Below, in pieces: positions 28,625 through 39,516 of a stretch of 64,000 nucleotides of DNA. A model generated the notes under the pieces. It searched no databases, was not told where the DNA came from, and was given only the letters and a program-made list of their open reading frames with translations. Source of the stretch: Aphrophora alni (Eukaryota; Arthropoda; Insecta; Hemiptera; Aphrophoridae); NCBI GenBank assembly GCA_963513935.1, contig OY740773.1, positions 98,317,291-98,381,290 of the forward strand, given 5' to 3'. Position 1 is the first letter of the stretch; every line of letters begins with the position of its first letter. The position numbers were made by a program, and so were the translations under genes.

Positions 28625-29640
28625 TGGAATAGGTGGAAAATCTTCAAAATACAAAGGTAAAAATCCGCTCCTCCCAATAATGTGACTAACTAAAAACTAC
28701 CTTCCTTCTTGATCTCTACCACGTAGGACAAAGAAACAGGAAAATGTGAAAAAATCATAACATTAAGTATCCACACTAAGGGCGAGGTAAAACCCTAACA
28801 GAGAGAGACTAATAAGGCAAAACCTCGCTACAGGAGCCCAGGTTTAGTGGATGTGGCTTGCAAGATGAAGGATGGGTACCTTAGAAACACCTTGTTAGCG
28901 AACTTATTGAGGCACTAGAAACTACATCTTCTTCTGCTGGCTATTAGATACTGAAATAAGTGTGCAAAAATTAGACTATATGCAATGGATACAGTTGTGA
29001 CAGTGTCATATTTACTCTTTTTAAAGTGTGTTGGATATGTGGGCGGACCAAGTCAGTTTCCTATCGAGGATGACTCCGAGGTACTTGAACTGACCTTTCC
29101 AGTGTATGCCTTCATTGAACAATCCCAAGGACATATTAATGGTGTGTATTTGTCTTTTAGAGAGAAAAAGTACCTGGCACTTGGACACATTCACCTTTAC
29201 TCTTATCTCTCTATAAATTATTGAGTGAATTTTGTAGCCTACAGTAGTTCTATGAGGTTGCCATGACTGTGCGGATATCACGGTTTCGTCAGCACATATA
29301 GCCACATTGATGTTATCAAGTGTCAGAATTTCGGTGATGTAGATGTTGAACAATATGGGATCAATAAGCGATCTTTGAGGAACTGCAGCTCTAATTGTCC
29401 TCTGTGTAGATGTTATTTGGTATATATTATATCAACCCTGAACCTGCAGTCTGCTAGGTACAACCCTATCTGGGAAGTTGTATTGGCTGAATTTGTCTAT
29501 GAGACCATTGTGCCACACCCTATCAAAGATCTTTTCGATATCCATGAAGAGTGACCAGGGATTTTCATTGAAACCCCTGGTAGTGTATTCAATGACTCTC
29601 AGCAGTTCAAGTGATTTGTTTAGGAGTTAAAAGTTTGTAT
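28625..29640 (-). mobile_element. Jockey-like LINE fragment, reverse strand
   Basis: Reverse transcriptase palm (29021-29630) followed by a 3' UTR (28625-29015) that is shared with the second copy at 60925-61620: common blocks AATCTTCAAA.., ACTAAAAAC.ACCTTCCTTC, ATCTTCTTCT and CTGAAATAAG. Truncated at its 5' side. Confidence 0.75.
29021..29630 (-). pseudogene. Jockey-like reverse transcriptase palm fragment
   Basis: Reverse-strand reading: VIEYTTRGFNENPWSLFMDI, EKIFDRVWHNGLIDKFSQYN, IRAAVPQRSLIDPILFNIYI and, in one clean frame from 29353, NVAICADETVISAQSWQPHR with FKYLGVILDRKLTWSAHI. The palm box FADD is CADE here and the VPQGS loop is VPQRS, so it is dead. The HW..Q..YLGV.LD..LTW block is intact. 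Confidence 0.85.
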
Positions 29641-30750
29641 AATAGAGATAGGTTTTGGTGTTATATTTACTATTAAACCTCGAAATAGTATTAATCAACT
29701 ACAGAAATTTATATATACAGTACTACTGAAACCGAATGGGCCGATATAATTCACTGCCTAGCTGAACAGCAAAATTATTTTTTAAAAAGTAGGCGTATTA
29801 TAATAATATAAACAGGATGAGACAGTGTAGCTATCTTATGTCATGTGTCCTATAATGTTGGTAATCAAGATGCAAGATCTCACAACATTCAATATGGCCG
29901 CCTTTTGGCATCTGTCAAATTTAAGTTTTAAATATTGTTTGTTTTGTTATTTAAGTTAAGCTTGGTTTGGCACATTGACCTTTGTTAACAAATTACACAC
30001 ATTTTTTAAAGTCGTGATATAAGTTATGTTTTATTTGTAGTTAGTGAAAAACGTATCCGATGACTTATCTGAAGGTTAGTTTCGATTTTGTTAAATGACA
30101 GGTGTAATTTTTTTAAAATTGTTGGCGTATACCTGGCAGATCCTGATTTTATAAACACTGTGGTAAGTTGGCAGTTATAAAAGCATATACTATAATATTT
30201 AAGATGAATCCAAATAATGTAATATATTTGTAGTTGCTGGAATAGGTTATTTATAGTATACGTTAGCCTATTGGTAAGTATTATAAATTTAACCTCAAGA
30301 CATTCCTGCAATTCACGGTAAATATTTATTTACATAGTTTATGATATAATATCGTACTGAACCCTCGTTTAAAATTAGAATTGATTCACAGCATTTTAAT
30401 ATTGATATGCCTCGCTATGGCCTAGTTCAAAATAATTGTAGCTCAAGTTTAGATTTTCTTTCAGTGTTGCCTGAAATATAATAGGACAGAAAACCTTTAC
30501 AGTAGGGCCTAAGTACATTTTAGTAGCGAATTAAAATTCGAACTATTTTGTTCAATTGTGCAAATTAAGAAGTAATAATTTGATTAGGCTAGGTGCTTCC
30601 GTCATTCCTAGTATTATTTGAACTTCTGCTGATGAATTCTGAATTTACTTCATTTCTGCACATTTCTAAAAGCTGTTGTGTAAACCTACTGCTATAATGG
30701 AGTTGCCATAGAAATCTCGATTATCGTAATACTATTACTTAAGTAAAATA
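29641..30750. other. Unassigned AT-rich sequence
   Basis: No coding or repeat feature supported, apart from short open frames in AT-rich DNA. Confidence 0.4.
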
Positions 30751-30870
30751 TATCCCTCACGGGCTCACTTATAATGAGGTCGAATTGTTATGGTAATCTC
30801 AAGGTTTCATCTTTCCTTTCAGGACTCTTTTCCAACCCTAACGTTATTCAAGATTTTATTAACTGGGAGG
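30751..30870 (+). mobile_element. SX retroposon, weak fragment
   Basis: CCCTCACGGGCTCACTTATA, then CATCTTTCCTTTCAGGACTC, CCAACCCTAACGTTATTCAAG. The central part is shortened and there is no tail. Confidence 0.4.
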
Positions 30871-31113
30871 ATTTTTCTTATACACCATTTCATAATAAGG
30901 TTATATAGCATAACCTAACTTTTTGAATGTTGTTCTAACATCGAAATTTAACTTACGTTTGTATAGTATGGCATACAATCTTGCTGTGACACTACATATT
31001 CTTGGTATACTAGGTTAATGTTGACTTACCATAGAAGCTAGTACTAAGTTAGACAACTTCTAATTTTTTTTTACATGTGTATGAATTTTACTTTGATCAA
31101 TTACAAATCGTCT

Positions 31114-31355
31114 TGGGGGCTCATTATTTATGTATTAGTCTGGCAAACCGTAGCTGGATCTACACCTTTTTTCATGTATATCTGGGTTAGAAACCTTTCA
31201 TCTTTTCTATTAAGTCTGTCTTAACTAATTCTTGTTCTCTTCCATCCCTGTCATTTTTAGAGTATTCAAGGGTTAGGTGTCTTTATTTTATTATCTTTTC
31301 TTCTTTTTTTTAAAGATGATGATGACTGAAAGGTTTTACTCCTTTAAACAACACC
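31114..31355 (+). mobile_element. SX retroposon copy with tail
   Basis: GGGGGCTCATTATTTATGTA start, GTAGCTGGATCTACACCTTT, TCTGGGTTAGAAACCTTTCA, then the tail AAAGATGATGATGACTGAAAGG with TTTAAACAACACC. The hairpin has lost its GC pairs. Confidence 0.7.
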
Positions 31356-31359
31356 TAAT

Positions 31360-32205
31360 ATATGACAAATAAATATTTTACATATAGGACTTGTCAGCTC
31401 TGTTTTATTTATAAATTAACTATTATTTTCATGAATATCAGTTTGATTACACACATTAGTTGGTTGATAATAATACTTTAAATAAGAATGTGCCAAGCTA
31501 CTTTTGTAACACACTTTTCATTTATAATTTTTCAATTTCATACTTTACGTTAAATGTCTCTTGTTTTTCTTTCTTACGTGTATGTAGAATAGAATATCTT
31601 ATGTAATGGGTCAAAAGTGACGTTGAGTTTTCATGGAATAATCCATTTGAGTCCAGGTGTTTTTTGAATGATGTCATCTATGATGTTCTCTGCAACCTAA
31701 ATGAATGGACAGATTTTGATTAATTTGGTATCTGGTAATATTTTAGTTATATCGCAAATCATTTTTTACAATTTTACGATAACTCAAAATTTAGAGATAG
31801 CCTATCTCAAAATGTGCTTTATAATGATTCTGATCAAATGTAGCTTCTAAGGACCTAAACAAGAGGTATTATTTGTTATCTCTCAAGATTGTTGGTTTGG
31901 GAGTGATCTTTAGTAATCAAATCTATTGATTTTGTTTAATTTTGGTGAAATGATAAAATTAATGTCACAAGTGTGCCATATTACAAGTAAACAATGGTAT
32001 GATAGTGTAGGAATAACTGAAGAAACACCAAAATGAACCCTAAACATCACTTCAATACTATATTGCAATCAAATTCGATTTATGCATAAACAGGGTTTAT
32101 CGGACAAGTGAAATATGGCTTAGGCTCTATTTGTGTATATAAATTTGGTAAAGTGGTAGCCTTTCTTTGTACCAACTTATTTCGTCTAAGAAATATTTGA
32201 ACAAA
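31360..32205. other. Unassigned AT-rich sequence
   Basis: No gene or repeat recognised. Confidence 0.4.
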
Positions 32206-32217
32206 AAAAAATGAGTA

Positions 32218-33100
32218 AAGGGGAGAAGGGGATAGTTGATACACTTTTTATTTAAACATTTTTTCGTACTTTACACTTAAAAAATAAATATTATACAAAT
32301 TGATCATTAAATCAGACAATTCGTTCTTCATCACTAATAGCCTATTATTGTTTTAACTAAGATAGGCCTACATTATTTAAAAGAAATGTTGACTTTTTCA
32401 CTTGATGTTTACTGTATCAAATATCCTTTCACAATGGGATACTTGATACAGTGGCTAGGGATACTTGATACACTTGGGAATAAGTAGGAAATAATTATTA
32501 GTTACATCTGAGGTTATAAAAACAAAATACATTTATTTATAATTTACAAAAAAGGAACATAATATTAGAATATATTTTTTGTCTGTATTGATCCATTTAC
32601 TCAATCAGTATTCCTTGTAAATTGCATTTTAAATTTGAAACTTGTGATTCTGTCATTTTTTATTGTAATACTTGGGAATTTTAGTATCATCTCAATTTGA
32701 TTGTCTTCAATGATTGATATGTCATCATTGACAGGCCATTTAAATTTTGATCCCTTGAATTTTCATCCAAACTTAACTGACCATCCATCTTCAGCTGGGT
32801 CTACAATTTGGCCAATAAATCATTGCACAGTCTTCTTGCTACAAAATTTAACTTGGGGTTTCTTAATTGTTATTTTCTTCTTCACTTTCTTCATCACTTA
32901 AAGTAAAAATTAAACTACAATTTTTAATTGAATATGCTGATGAATCAAATTTAGAGCTTTCATAATCTTTTTTCTTCAACAAATTCTTCTTTTTTGGGGG
33001 GAAAATATCTTTTGCAAACGAAGTCTTCAATTTTTTCCCCTCTAATAACTCTGCTTCAATTCTCATTTGTAGCTGTGAGTATTATTGATTTACCTCCTCG
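32218..33100 (-). mobile_element. Pogo-like element remnant with GATACAC termini
   Basis: Left end GGGGAGAAGGGGATAGTTGA followed by TACAC, with internal repeats of the ATACTTGATACA type at 32440-32490. Reverse-strand reading of about 33066-32620 gives the C-terminal domain of a transposase. The other end is not visible before the LINE 5' repeat at 33290. Confidence 0.6.
32620..33066 (-). pseudogene. Transposase C-terminal domain remnant
   Basis: Reverse-strand blocks: MRIEAELLEGKKLKTSFAKD, a Ser/Glu/Asp tail (LSDEESEEENNN) ending in a stop, then in another frame VKFCSKKTVQWFIGQIVDPA, EDGWSVKFGWKFKGSKFKWP and NDDISIIEDNQIEMILKFPS. The WF.GQ.....V.V.........F.WP....I..I block is common at the end of insect pogo-like transposases. 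Frameshifted. Confidence 0.55.
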
Positions 33101-33289
33101 CTTAAATGTCCTTTTTTTGTACAAGGTGTAGTTTATGGAAATGGCTTTATTATTTAAGATGATATAATTTTAATTTTCTTGGAACTTGAGTTTTTGCTTG
33201 TGTGGTGTCTTCATCAAATGACATTACTTATTTATTTCTTACTTCTTTGCATATTGCATGCTTTCTTTTTGACCTACACCTCGCAGTGT

Positions 33290-34035
33290 GGAGTGCAGAC
33301 TAGTTGCACATAATAAGAGGGGGGTTGGTATCCCTCGCTGTCCACAGTCAAACATTCAGCAAACACTCACAACACATAGACCCAGTTACACATCTATATA
33401 TACATATACCCAGTTCATATATATTCATTTTCTTACTTTCAATTTTACTTAGAGTTTTATCGTATAGAGGGTGTAGACTATCTACACCTATTGAGAGGAG
33501 TTTAGCGTCCCTCGCGGAACCCAAGCTATACAGGGGTGGTACAATAAAACATCTTCTCCAAATATACACACACATACAACATTCATACATATTTTAGAAT
33601 TGTAGAGGTTGTTACACTTCCAAATTCACATGGGATACATAAATACTCTACTTTCATATACTGTATAGGGATTAGTTTTTTTTTTACCGTGCAGAGCTGT
33701 TGCGCATGTGGGAGTGTTTACCAGACCAAAGCGTAACAACCTTTGAATCTGGAAGCTGATGTGAGCTTGCTGTGCCGAAGACGTATGCGCGGTTTCTGTT
33801 CAGTAGCCAGCCACTTCAGTCCTTGGTCAGGAAGTTTTCGCAATGGGGAAGGTGTCAGATCCTCCCTCTCCAGTTACGGGTCTGGACTGATGCCCATCCT
33901 GTCTGATTAAAGAGGATACTCTGGACCCCAGAGAACTGGGGTATGGAAATTATCGAAAGTGATCCAAGGGTATACCCATTCCCAGAGTCTCATCTGCAAC
34001 CGTAACACGATGCGCTGGTTAATTCATGCATGCCC
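33290..34035 (+). repeat. LINE-associated 5' repeat, copy 3
   Basis: Two consecutive leading blocks (GTGGAGTGCAGACTAGTTGC at 33289 and GAGGGTGTAGACTATCTACA at about 33465) each precede TATTGAGAGG- or AATAAGAGG-like and CCTCGC motifs, so the unit is partly duplicated. The distal part (GTCTGGACTGATGCCCATCC ... CCCAGAGTCTCATCTG ... ATGCGCTGG) matches copy 2. Confidence 0.6.
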
Positions 34036-34259
34036 TCAACCAAAAATAATGTCACCCCGGGTTGTGATAAGATAACCTAACCAAACATATTGGAATAGAC
34101 ATAGTCACAAAGTTACATTCAATTAAACTATAAGTTGGCACATTAAAATCCCTAAATAAAAAGACATTCATCAACAAAGCATTGTAACAGAACTAAACAT
34201 AATAATAATAATAAATATTTACCTAATAATAAAAACATTGATATAAATCAATGTGTCTA

Positions 34260-35200
34260 ACAAAAATTCAAGTTTTTTAATTCATCTTTAAGGAATTTAT
34301 TTAAAGAATAATATGGGTGTTCAACAAGCCACCGAATAATCATCTGATCAAACTTTTTAAATGTAGTGAATCAGGCAGCCATAGGCAATTGATTTAATTG
34401 GTCGAAACTGAGGAGCATTTATTTTGTTTTTATTCCAAGTAACTTCTAAGGGGAAAGTTATCCATATTTAATTTTGTATATCTTATGACTATCAGAATGT
34501 ATAAACTGTATAGCCTATACTTAAAATCTTAAGATTTTTAAGTAGTGGCTGGCAGTGCTTTAAGGAACTTGCACCACACGTAATGTGTTGAATTTTTTTC
34601 TGAATTATAAAGACTTCATTTACATTAGTTGCATGAGCCCATAACAATAAACCATATTGAATATGCGACTGAAAAAGACTAAAGTATGTATTACGCAGAT
34701 AATGGGAGGAAATAGTGGCTTAATTTTATACAGGAAATACAATACTCCATACAACTCGGCTAAGTAGTGCTTCCAATTAAGTTTACTATCCAAATATATA
34801 CCAAGCGTTTTTACGGATAGCTCCTCACTTTGTAAATTTCCTAAAGAAAATAATATTCTTTGGGTTTTTTATTAATTCAATAAAAGCTTATTTACTGAAA
34901 ACCAATCATAAGCTATAAGAAGGGTAGTATCATCAGCATACAATACGGAGAAAAAATTATGAAAATTTAGAATGTTAGGCAGATCATTTTAAGAATAAGG
35001 AATAAAAATAATCCCAATGTAGAACCCTGAGGTACACCAAATGTTACTTCTCTAACACTTGAGATATCATCATCCAAAGATACAATCTGCTTTCTATTTT
35101 AAAAATAAGAATGCATTAATTTTAGAGAGTTATCATTTAGCCCATATATTTTCAATTTCTTCTGTTTATCTAGGGAAAATATTTGTTTCCTTGAAGTGTC
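34260..35200 (-). pseudogene. Non-LTR reverse transcriptase remnant (second LINE type)
   Basis: Reverse strand: NSLKLMHSYF, NRKQIVSLDDDISSVREVTF, GVPQGSTLGLFLFLI, then after a shift YADDTTLLIAYDWFSVNKLL. Further down come LGIYLDSKLNWKHYL, FDQLNQLPMAA and IRWLVEHPYYSLNKFLKDEL. The VPQGS and YADD motifs are intact but stops and shifts break the frame. The motif spacing and the LN.W...FLKDEL-type end differ from LA. Confidence 0.75.
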
Positions 35201-35289
35201 ATTAACGACATCGAAACATCTTAACCTAATGCTGTGGGATCGGCCTTGACTTTCATTTTCTTTTTACTTCAGACAGTCTACCAAGTTTT

Positions 35290-35520
35290 GGTTTCTTTTT
35301 TGGTTCTAAGTCGATTCACCAACATATTCCATTTTGAATTCCTTAAATTATTAATTGAAACACATTAACATCACCACAAACATCTTATGTTGTTTTTTAT
35401 CTCTGTTAACTAGTTTTAGTCTTGTTATTGTTGTTTAAATTTTCATTGTTTTGTTTCATGTGTAGGTTTTATGGTGGAGCATCTAATGCTCAATATTGTG
35501 AAGGTGATGATAACTGCAAC
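35290..35520 (+). mobile_element. LA LINE 3' UTR fragment
   Basis: CTTATGTTGTTTTTTATCTC, GTTAACTAGTTTTAGTCTTG, GTGGAGCATCTAATGCTCAA and GAAGGTGATGATAACTGCAA match the LA 3' UTR up to the start of its hairpin. An SX body follows in place of the second hairpin arm. Confidence 0.5.
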
Positions 35521-35740
35521 GGTGTTAGTTCCGAGGGAACCTAGTTGGATTCGCACATTTTTTTATATAGTGTTGGGTTAGATCACTTTCTTTATATCTC
35601 TTAATTAACTCTTGTTTTTTCCCCCCGACCGTGATGCTGTAAGAGTATTGAAGGGCTTGGAGTCTTAATTTTACATTCTTTTCTCCCTTTTTTTTTTTTA
35701 TAAGACGATGATGACCGAGAGGTGTTTCGCCTTTAAACGA
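35521..35740 (+). mobile_element. SX retroposon copy with tail
   Basis: TTCCGAGGGAACCTAGTTGG, GTTGGGTTAGATCACTTTCT, ACCGTGATGCTGTAAGAGTA and tail AAGACGATGATGACCGAGAG with TTTCGCCTTTAAACGACAAG. Confidence 0.75.
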
Positions 35741-35777
35741 CAAGGAAGACAAATTAAAAAATATATTAGAAAGAGTA

Positions 35778-35935
35778 CAGGTATGGCAGTGTCGAGTTAT
35801 ATTAGCAAGATCTACATTTTTCTGCTTTATATAGGATTTGGGTTAGTTTTATAGCTTTCATATTTCACTGGTCTCTCTTCACTAACTCTGGCGTTATTAG
35901 AGTATTCAAGGGCTAAGGGTCTTTATGTTCTTTTT
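35778..35935 (+). mobile_element. SX retroposon copy, truncated
   Basis: GGTATGGCAGTGTCGAGTTA, GATTTGGGTTAGTTTTATAG, CTGGCGTTATTAGAGTATTC, AAGGGCTAAGGGTCTTTATG. Follows the previous copy head to tail. No hairpin. Confidence 0.6.
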
Positions 35936-35949
35936 TTCCAATTTGTAAA

Positions 35950-36765
35950 TCTATGTATAGTGAAAGAAGGTTAGTTTTACTACGGTCGGGTCCCTGTTGT
36001 TGAGACTTGAAGATCAATCACAAAACTGAGGTCAAAATGTTTCCGATTACCAAACTTGCTATATTCTTCGTATAGGCTACTTGGTGTGTAAAAATGATCT
36101 TTTTCAAAAAAAAAGAAGAAAACTAAAAGCTCAGGGACTGTTTTTTTTGGTGATTTTTAAGATTCACTGGGTGACTAAAAGAAAAATAATTGACCACTTT
36201 TGCTTGTTTGAAAAATGCATCCCAGTATATGAATTAAATCTTATAAAGAGTTTTTGAATTAAATTAATTGGTACATAATGTATTGAATATCACTTTTGAA
36301 ATTTAATTAATGTCCATATCTGTATAGTATCGCATAAAGGAAGCTTGGACTTTGATTCATTCCCAAAACCGTTGTTGTTTAAAAAATAAACAGTTCAAAT
36401 ATTTTGTTTCTACATTTGATATCTGTGGCTGTTATACAAATATTAACTGATACCAAGTCTTAAAAAATTACCGTAATTTAGGAAAATAAATTTGAGGGAA
36501 ATCATGAAATGGTATGACTAAAATGCCAAGAAGTTTCTTTTCGAATGAAGAGACAATTGAGTAATCTAACCTAAACACAGGCTAACAGGGGGTAGCCTAT
36601 AGCTACACTTTTTGCTGGCAATAATTACCAAGAGATTTTTCGCCCTTAGAATTTTTATTATTTTTTTTAATGCTACTGAAAGGCTATATAAATGATACGT
36701 ATGCCAAATCTTCACTTAATATTTCACCTATTTCCAAATATATATAGGCTAATGTTTTGTCTTTT
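35950..36765. other. Unassigned AT-rich sequence
   Basis: No feature recognised. Confidence 0.4.
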
Positions 36766-36768
36766 TAC

Positions 36769-36990
36769 CCCCAGGGGCTCACTTGAATGAGTACGGGTTT
36801 GGCAATACCGAAGTAGTCTTGGGTTAGATCTCTCTCTTTCATCTTTCCTATCCGGTGTCACCAAATCTTATTGTTTTCCGACCTTGACGCTATTAGAGTA
36901 TTTGAGGGTTAGGAATCTTTATTTTATCTTCTGTTTTATAAGGGGATGATGGATGATGACCGAGAGATTTTATCGCCTTTAAACCGTAAA
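36769..36990 (+). mobile_element. SX retroposon copy with tail
   Basis: CCAGGGGCTCACTTGAATGA, GTACGGGTTTGGCAATACCG, AGTCTTGGGTTAGATCTCTC and a tail GATGATGACCGAGAGATTTT with ATCGCCTTTAAACC. The region between ATACCG and AGTCTTGG is shortened. Confidence 0.75.
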
Positions 36991-37266
36991 ATAAAAATTG
37001 TACAAACACAAAATGGCCGACAGAAGGAAAACGAAGCGTTTACCGATCTATGATTATATAGACTTTTTGTTATTTTTAGCTCTAGAATCAGCTCCCGTAA
37101 TATTGTCATGTAGTTTTGAATCATCTTGTACGAAAATGAAAGTATAAAAAAAGGTAAACACATTATTGATACATTACAATAGAATAACACCGCCGCAAGT
37201 GCTAGCGACACTGGACTTGAACGACGCGCACGTTGTGTGTGTTTAGGTTTGAAGAATCGTGGTCTG

Positions 37267-37543
37267 TATAAATGGGCAGGTTTCATCTGAGCTATGAGCT
37301 GCGCGTGGAAGGGAGGTACAAGTTTGTAGTTCGAGGCCGCGTGGGGACAGAGGCATTGTAGGGGAAACAGTCGGCGCCGACTACTGTCCACGATCTAGCC
37401 GTCTTGCAGAGATCGTTTTTAGTACCAACACCCGACACAGACTGAGGCGACCGCTTCCCCCACCACCTGACTGCTGCTTAGACCACGCCTAGACTCACTG
37501 CGCACCCAAACTACACAGCTCAGATGAAACCTGTCCATTTATA
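37267..37543. repeat. 27-bp inverted repeat pair, MITE-like
   Basis: 37267-37293 and 37517-37543 are inverted copies of TATAAATGG.CAGGTTTCAT plus CTGAGCT with one mismatch. The 220 bp between is more GC-rich (CACGCCTAGACTCACTGCGC) than the surroundings. Could be a small transposon or an inverted duplicate carrying a TATAAA box. Confidence 0.6.
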
Positions 37544-38016
37544 ACTGAAAATCCTCCCAGTACACGCCTATCATTTATGAGAGACATGAGTGTTTTATTG
37601 AAATAGGATGTTCAGTAAGGCCGGCCGCACACTACATCGAACGCGACACGACACGACAAGACATTTTGACGGAAGGCGTCTTATACTACTCAATTAGTAT
37701 GAGTTCAAATGGAGCTGGCGCATACTACATCGAACAAAACGCGACAAGACGATAAAACGCCTTAAGACGTTTTATCCATGTCTGGCGAAGGTACGGAAAA
37801 TTTCGTCTTACGACAAAACGCGATCAAACAATATCAGAAAAACTGTTGTGCGCATGCGCTTTGGATCATGTGACATCCTGCTCCAATCCTTCAGAGAGCA
37901 CGTGGGCACGTGGGAACATTTTACATCGTCTGTAATCTACGGCCTAATTTGTTGCTTGGCTACTGTTTTAGTGCATTAACATTTAAGCATTTTAAGCAAC
38001 TTTAAGCAAGTGAAAA

Positions 38017-38680
38017 ATGAGTGTAGATGACAGTGCAGTTGCGGCCGTAGATGTTGATAAAATGTTATTTTTAGTGCAAAACAACCCAGCAATTTTCAAC
38101 TCTACATTAAAAGAACATCACAACGTCGATGTTATCTCCAAAATTTGGACTGACATAGGAAAAGAACTGAATGTACCAGGTAATATAATCATTCTCATAA
38201 ATAAGTTTCATAACAAATAACTCCATTAGTACATTTTTGTGTAACAATGTAATTATTATAAATTAAGGCTATAGGACTATTTATTTGATTCTATCTAACT
38301 GTCGATTCTAACTGATTCTAACTGTCACTCAAAAACATAAAATTCAAGAAGTCAAAGGCGAAAATGAATTTTTGTCATTTTTTAAAAGTTTGATCCCAGA
38401 TGCTGAAAAATTAACCTCAAGAAGGAAGCGTAACTTTAAAACATCTGTGATGACCAAATTGCATCAACTACTGGACGAACAAGAAGATGAGCAAGCATCT
38501 GATCGGAATATTAATATTTCCTCTCGAGCTCCGTCCTCTTCCTCTTACAGCGGATCTAATGCTCCTGAAGTTGTGGAACAGTATGACGGCGATTACAATT
38601 ACTCACACTATGAGGATCAGCATTCTTCGCAGTATCAATTACATGAACTGTTGGTACTTCCTAAAAATAACCATGTTTAA
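38017..38680 (+). CDS. Harbinger accessory gene with MADF and BESS-like domains
   Basis: ATG 38017 (AAAAATGAGTG). Exon 1 encodes MSVDDSAVAAVDVDKMLFLV, then QNNPAIFNSTLKEHHNVDVI and SKIWTDIGKELNVPG, the first two helices of a MADF (Myb/SANT-like) domain. A donor AG/GTAATA follows at 38180. Downstream, GENEFLSFFKSLIPDAEKLT then SRRKRNFKTSVMTKLHQLLD is a BESS motif, which mediates protein contacts in MADF proteins; it is followed by a Ser/Tyr-rich tail and stop at 38678-38680. The second half of MADF is missing, so the gene is probably an internally deleted relic. AATAAA at 38729-38734 could end the transcript. In Harbinger elements such a protein helps the nuclease reach the nucleus and bind DNA. 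Confidence 0.75.
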
Positions 38681-38914
38681 AAACTCAACTTGATTTTCAT
38701 ATCATACCTGTATTTTATTTGAGTGTTAAATAAAAACATATTCTTCTTGTAAACAAAACTTGCCTATTTATTGCCCTTAACATAATAGATTCTTCATAAA
38801 TTGTTGTATAAACGAAACGTGCACAATAGGAAGGTAGGATTACATGACAGGTCCCCACACTGACACTCCCACACACTACCAAAAATACTGACACTTCCAT
38901 ACACCTCTTAACCT

Positions 38915-39018
38915 AATTTAAGATAACCTAACCTAACTTAATCTTACCTAACTTAACCTGACCTAACTTAACCTAACCCTCACTTAATCTGCCCTAAACT
39001 AACCTAACCTAACATTGG
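38915..39018 (-). repeat. Degenerate CCTAA (TTAGG) tract
   Basis: About a dozen CCTAA/CTTAA units in AACCTAA..., densest at 38927-38990 and 39000-39015, inside the Harbinger element. TTAGG is the usual insect telomere repeat. Confidence 0.7.
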
Positions 39019-39220
39019 CGGTCCATCAAACGCTTTGTCGAGCTGGTACACCCCCGTGTGTGGAAGTGTCAGTCGAGATGTGAATCGTTAGTCAGGAAGC
39101 CGCATCCAAGAGGTGTGGGGAAGTGTCGGTATTTTTTCAATGTTTGGGGAACTGTCCGGACACCAGGATTAAGTGGCCTGCATTACAAAATAATTTAAAT
39201 AAATAAATACACTGACTTAC

Positions 39221-39516
39221 CTCAACGTAACCAAGAGTCTTTCCTCTGGAGTTATGGATTTTCTAAATTTAGTGTTTTGTTTCTGTATCTTAGGACTTAT
39301 TAATTGCAAGATGTAGTCAAAGGTCGAAACTTTCATTCTGCAATAGTTGTAGAACTTTGATTGATCAGCCCTCAGTTCACCAATAAACCCAATAATATTT
39401 CTTTTTTGGTTTATAGGGTGCACCCAAATATTCCTTTTGACACCAGAATCTAATAGCTGTAAAAAACTCCATAACAGTATAACTGTCTCTTCTTCTTCTT
39501 CTTCACCACGATCCAT
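39221..39516 (-). CDS. Harbinger nuclease N-terminal exon
   Basis: ATG at 39516-39514. MDRGEEEEEETVILLWSFLQ is followed by NIWVHPINQKRNIIGFIGEL, CRMKVSTFDYILQLISPKIQ and NTKFRKSITPEERLLVTLR, the well-known N-terminal region of PIF/Harbinger transposases. An exact donor GAG/GTAAGT lies at 39220-39215 (reverse strand). The downstream exons with the DDE residues are not present before the + strand gene, so the product would be about 99 residues and not catalytic. Confidence 0.85.

Noticed and set aside
36936..37391. 151-residue reverse-strand frame as a gene
   Set aside because: It overlaps an SX tail and the 27-bp inverted repeat, has no recognisable domain, and its hydrophobic part comes from AT-rich DNA.
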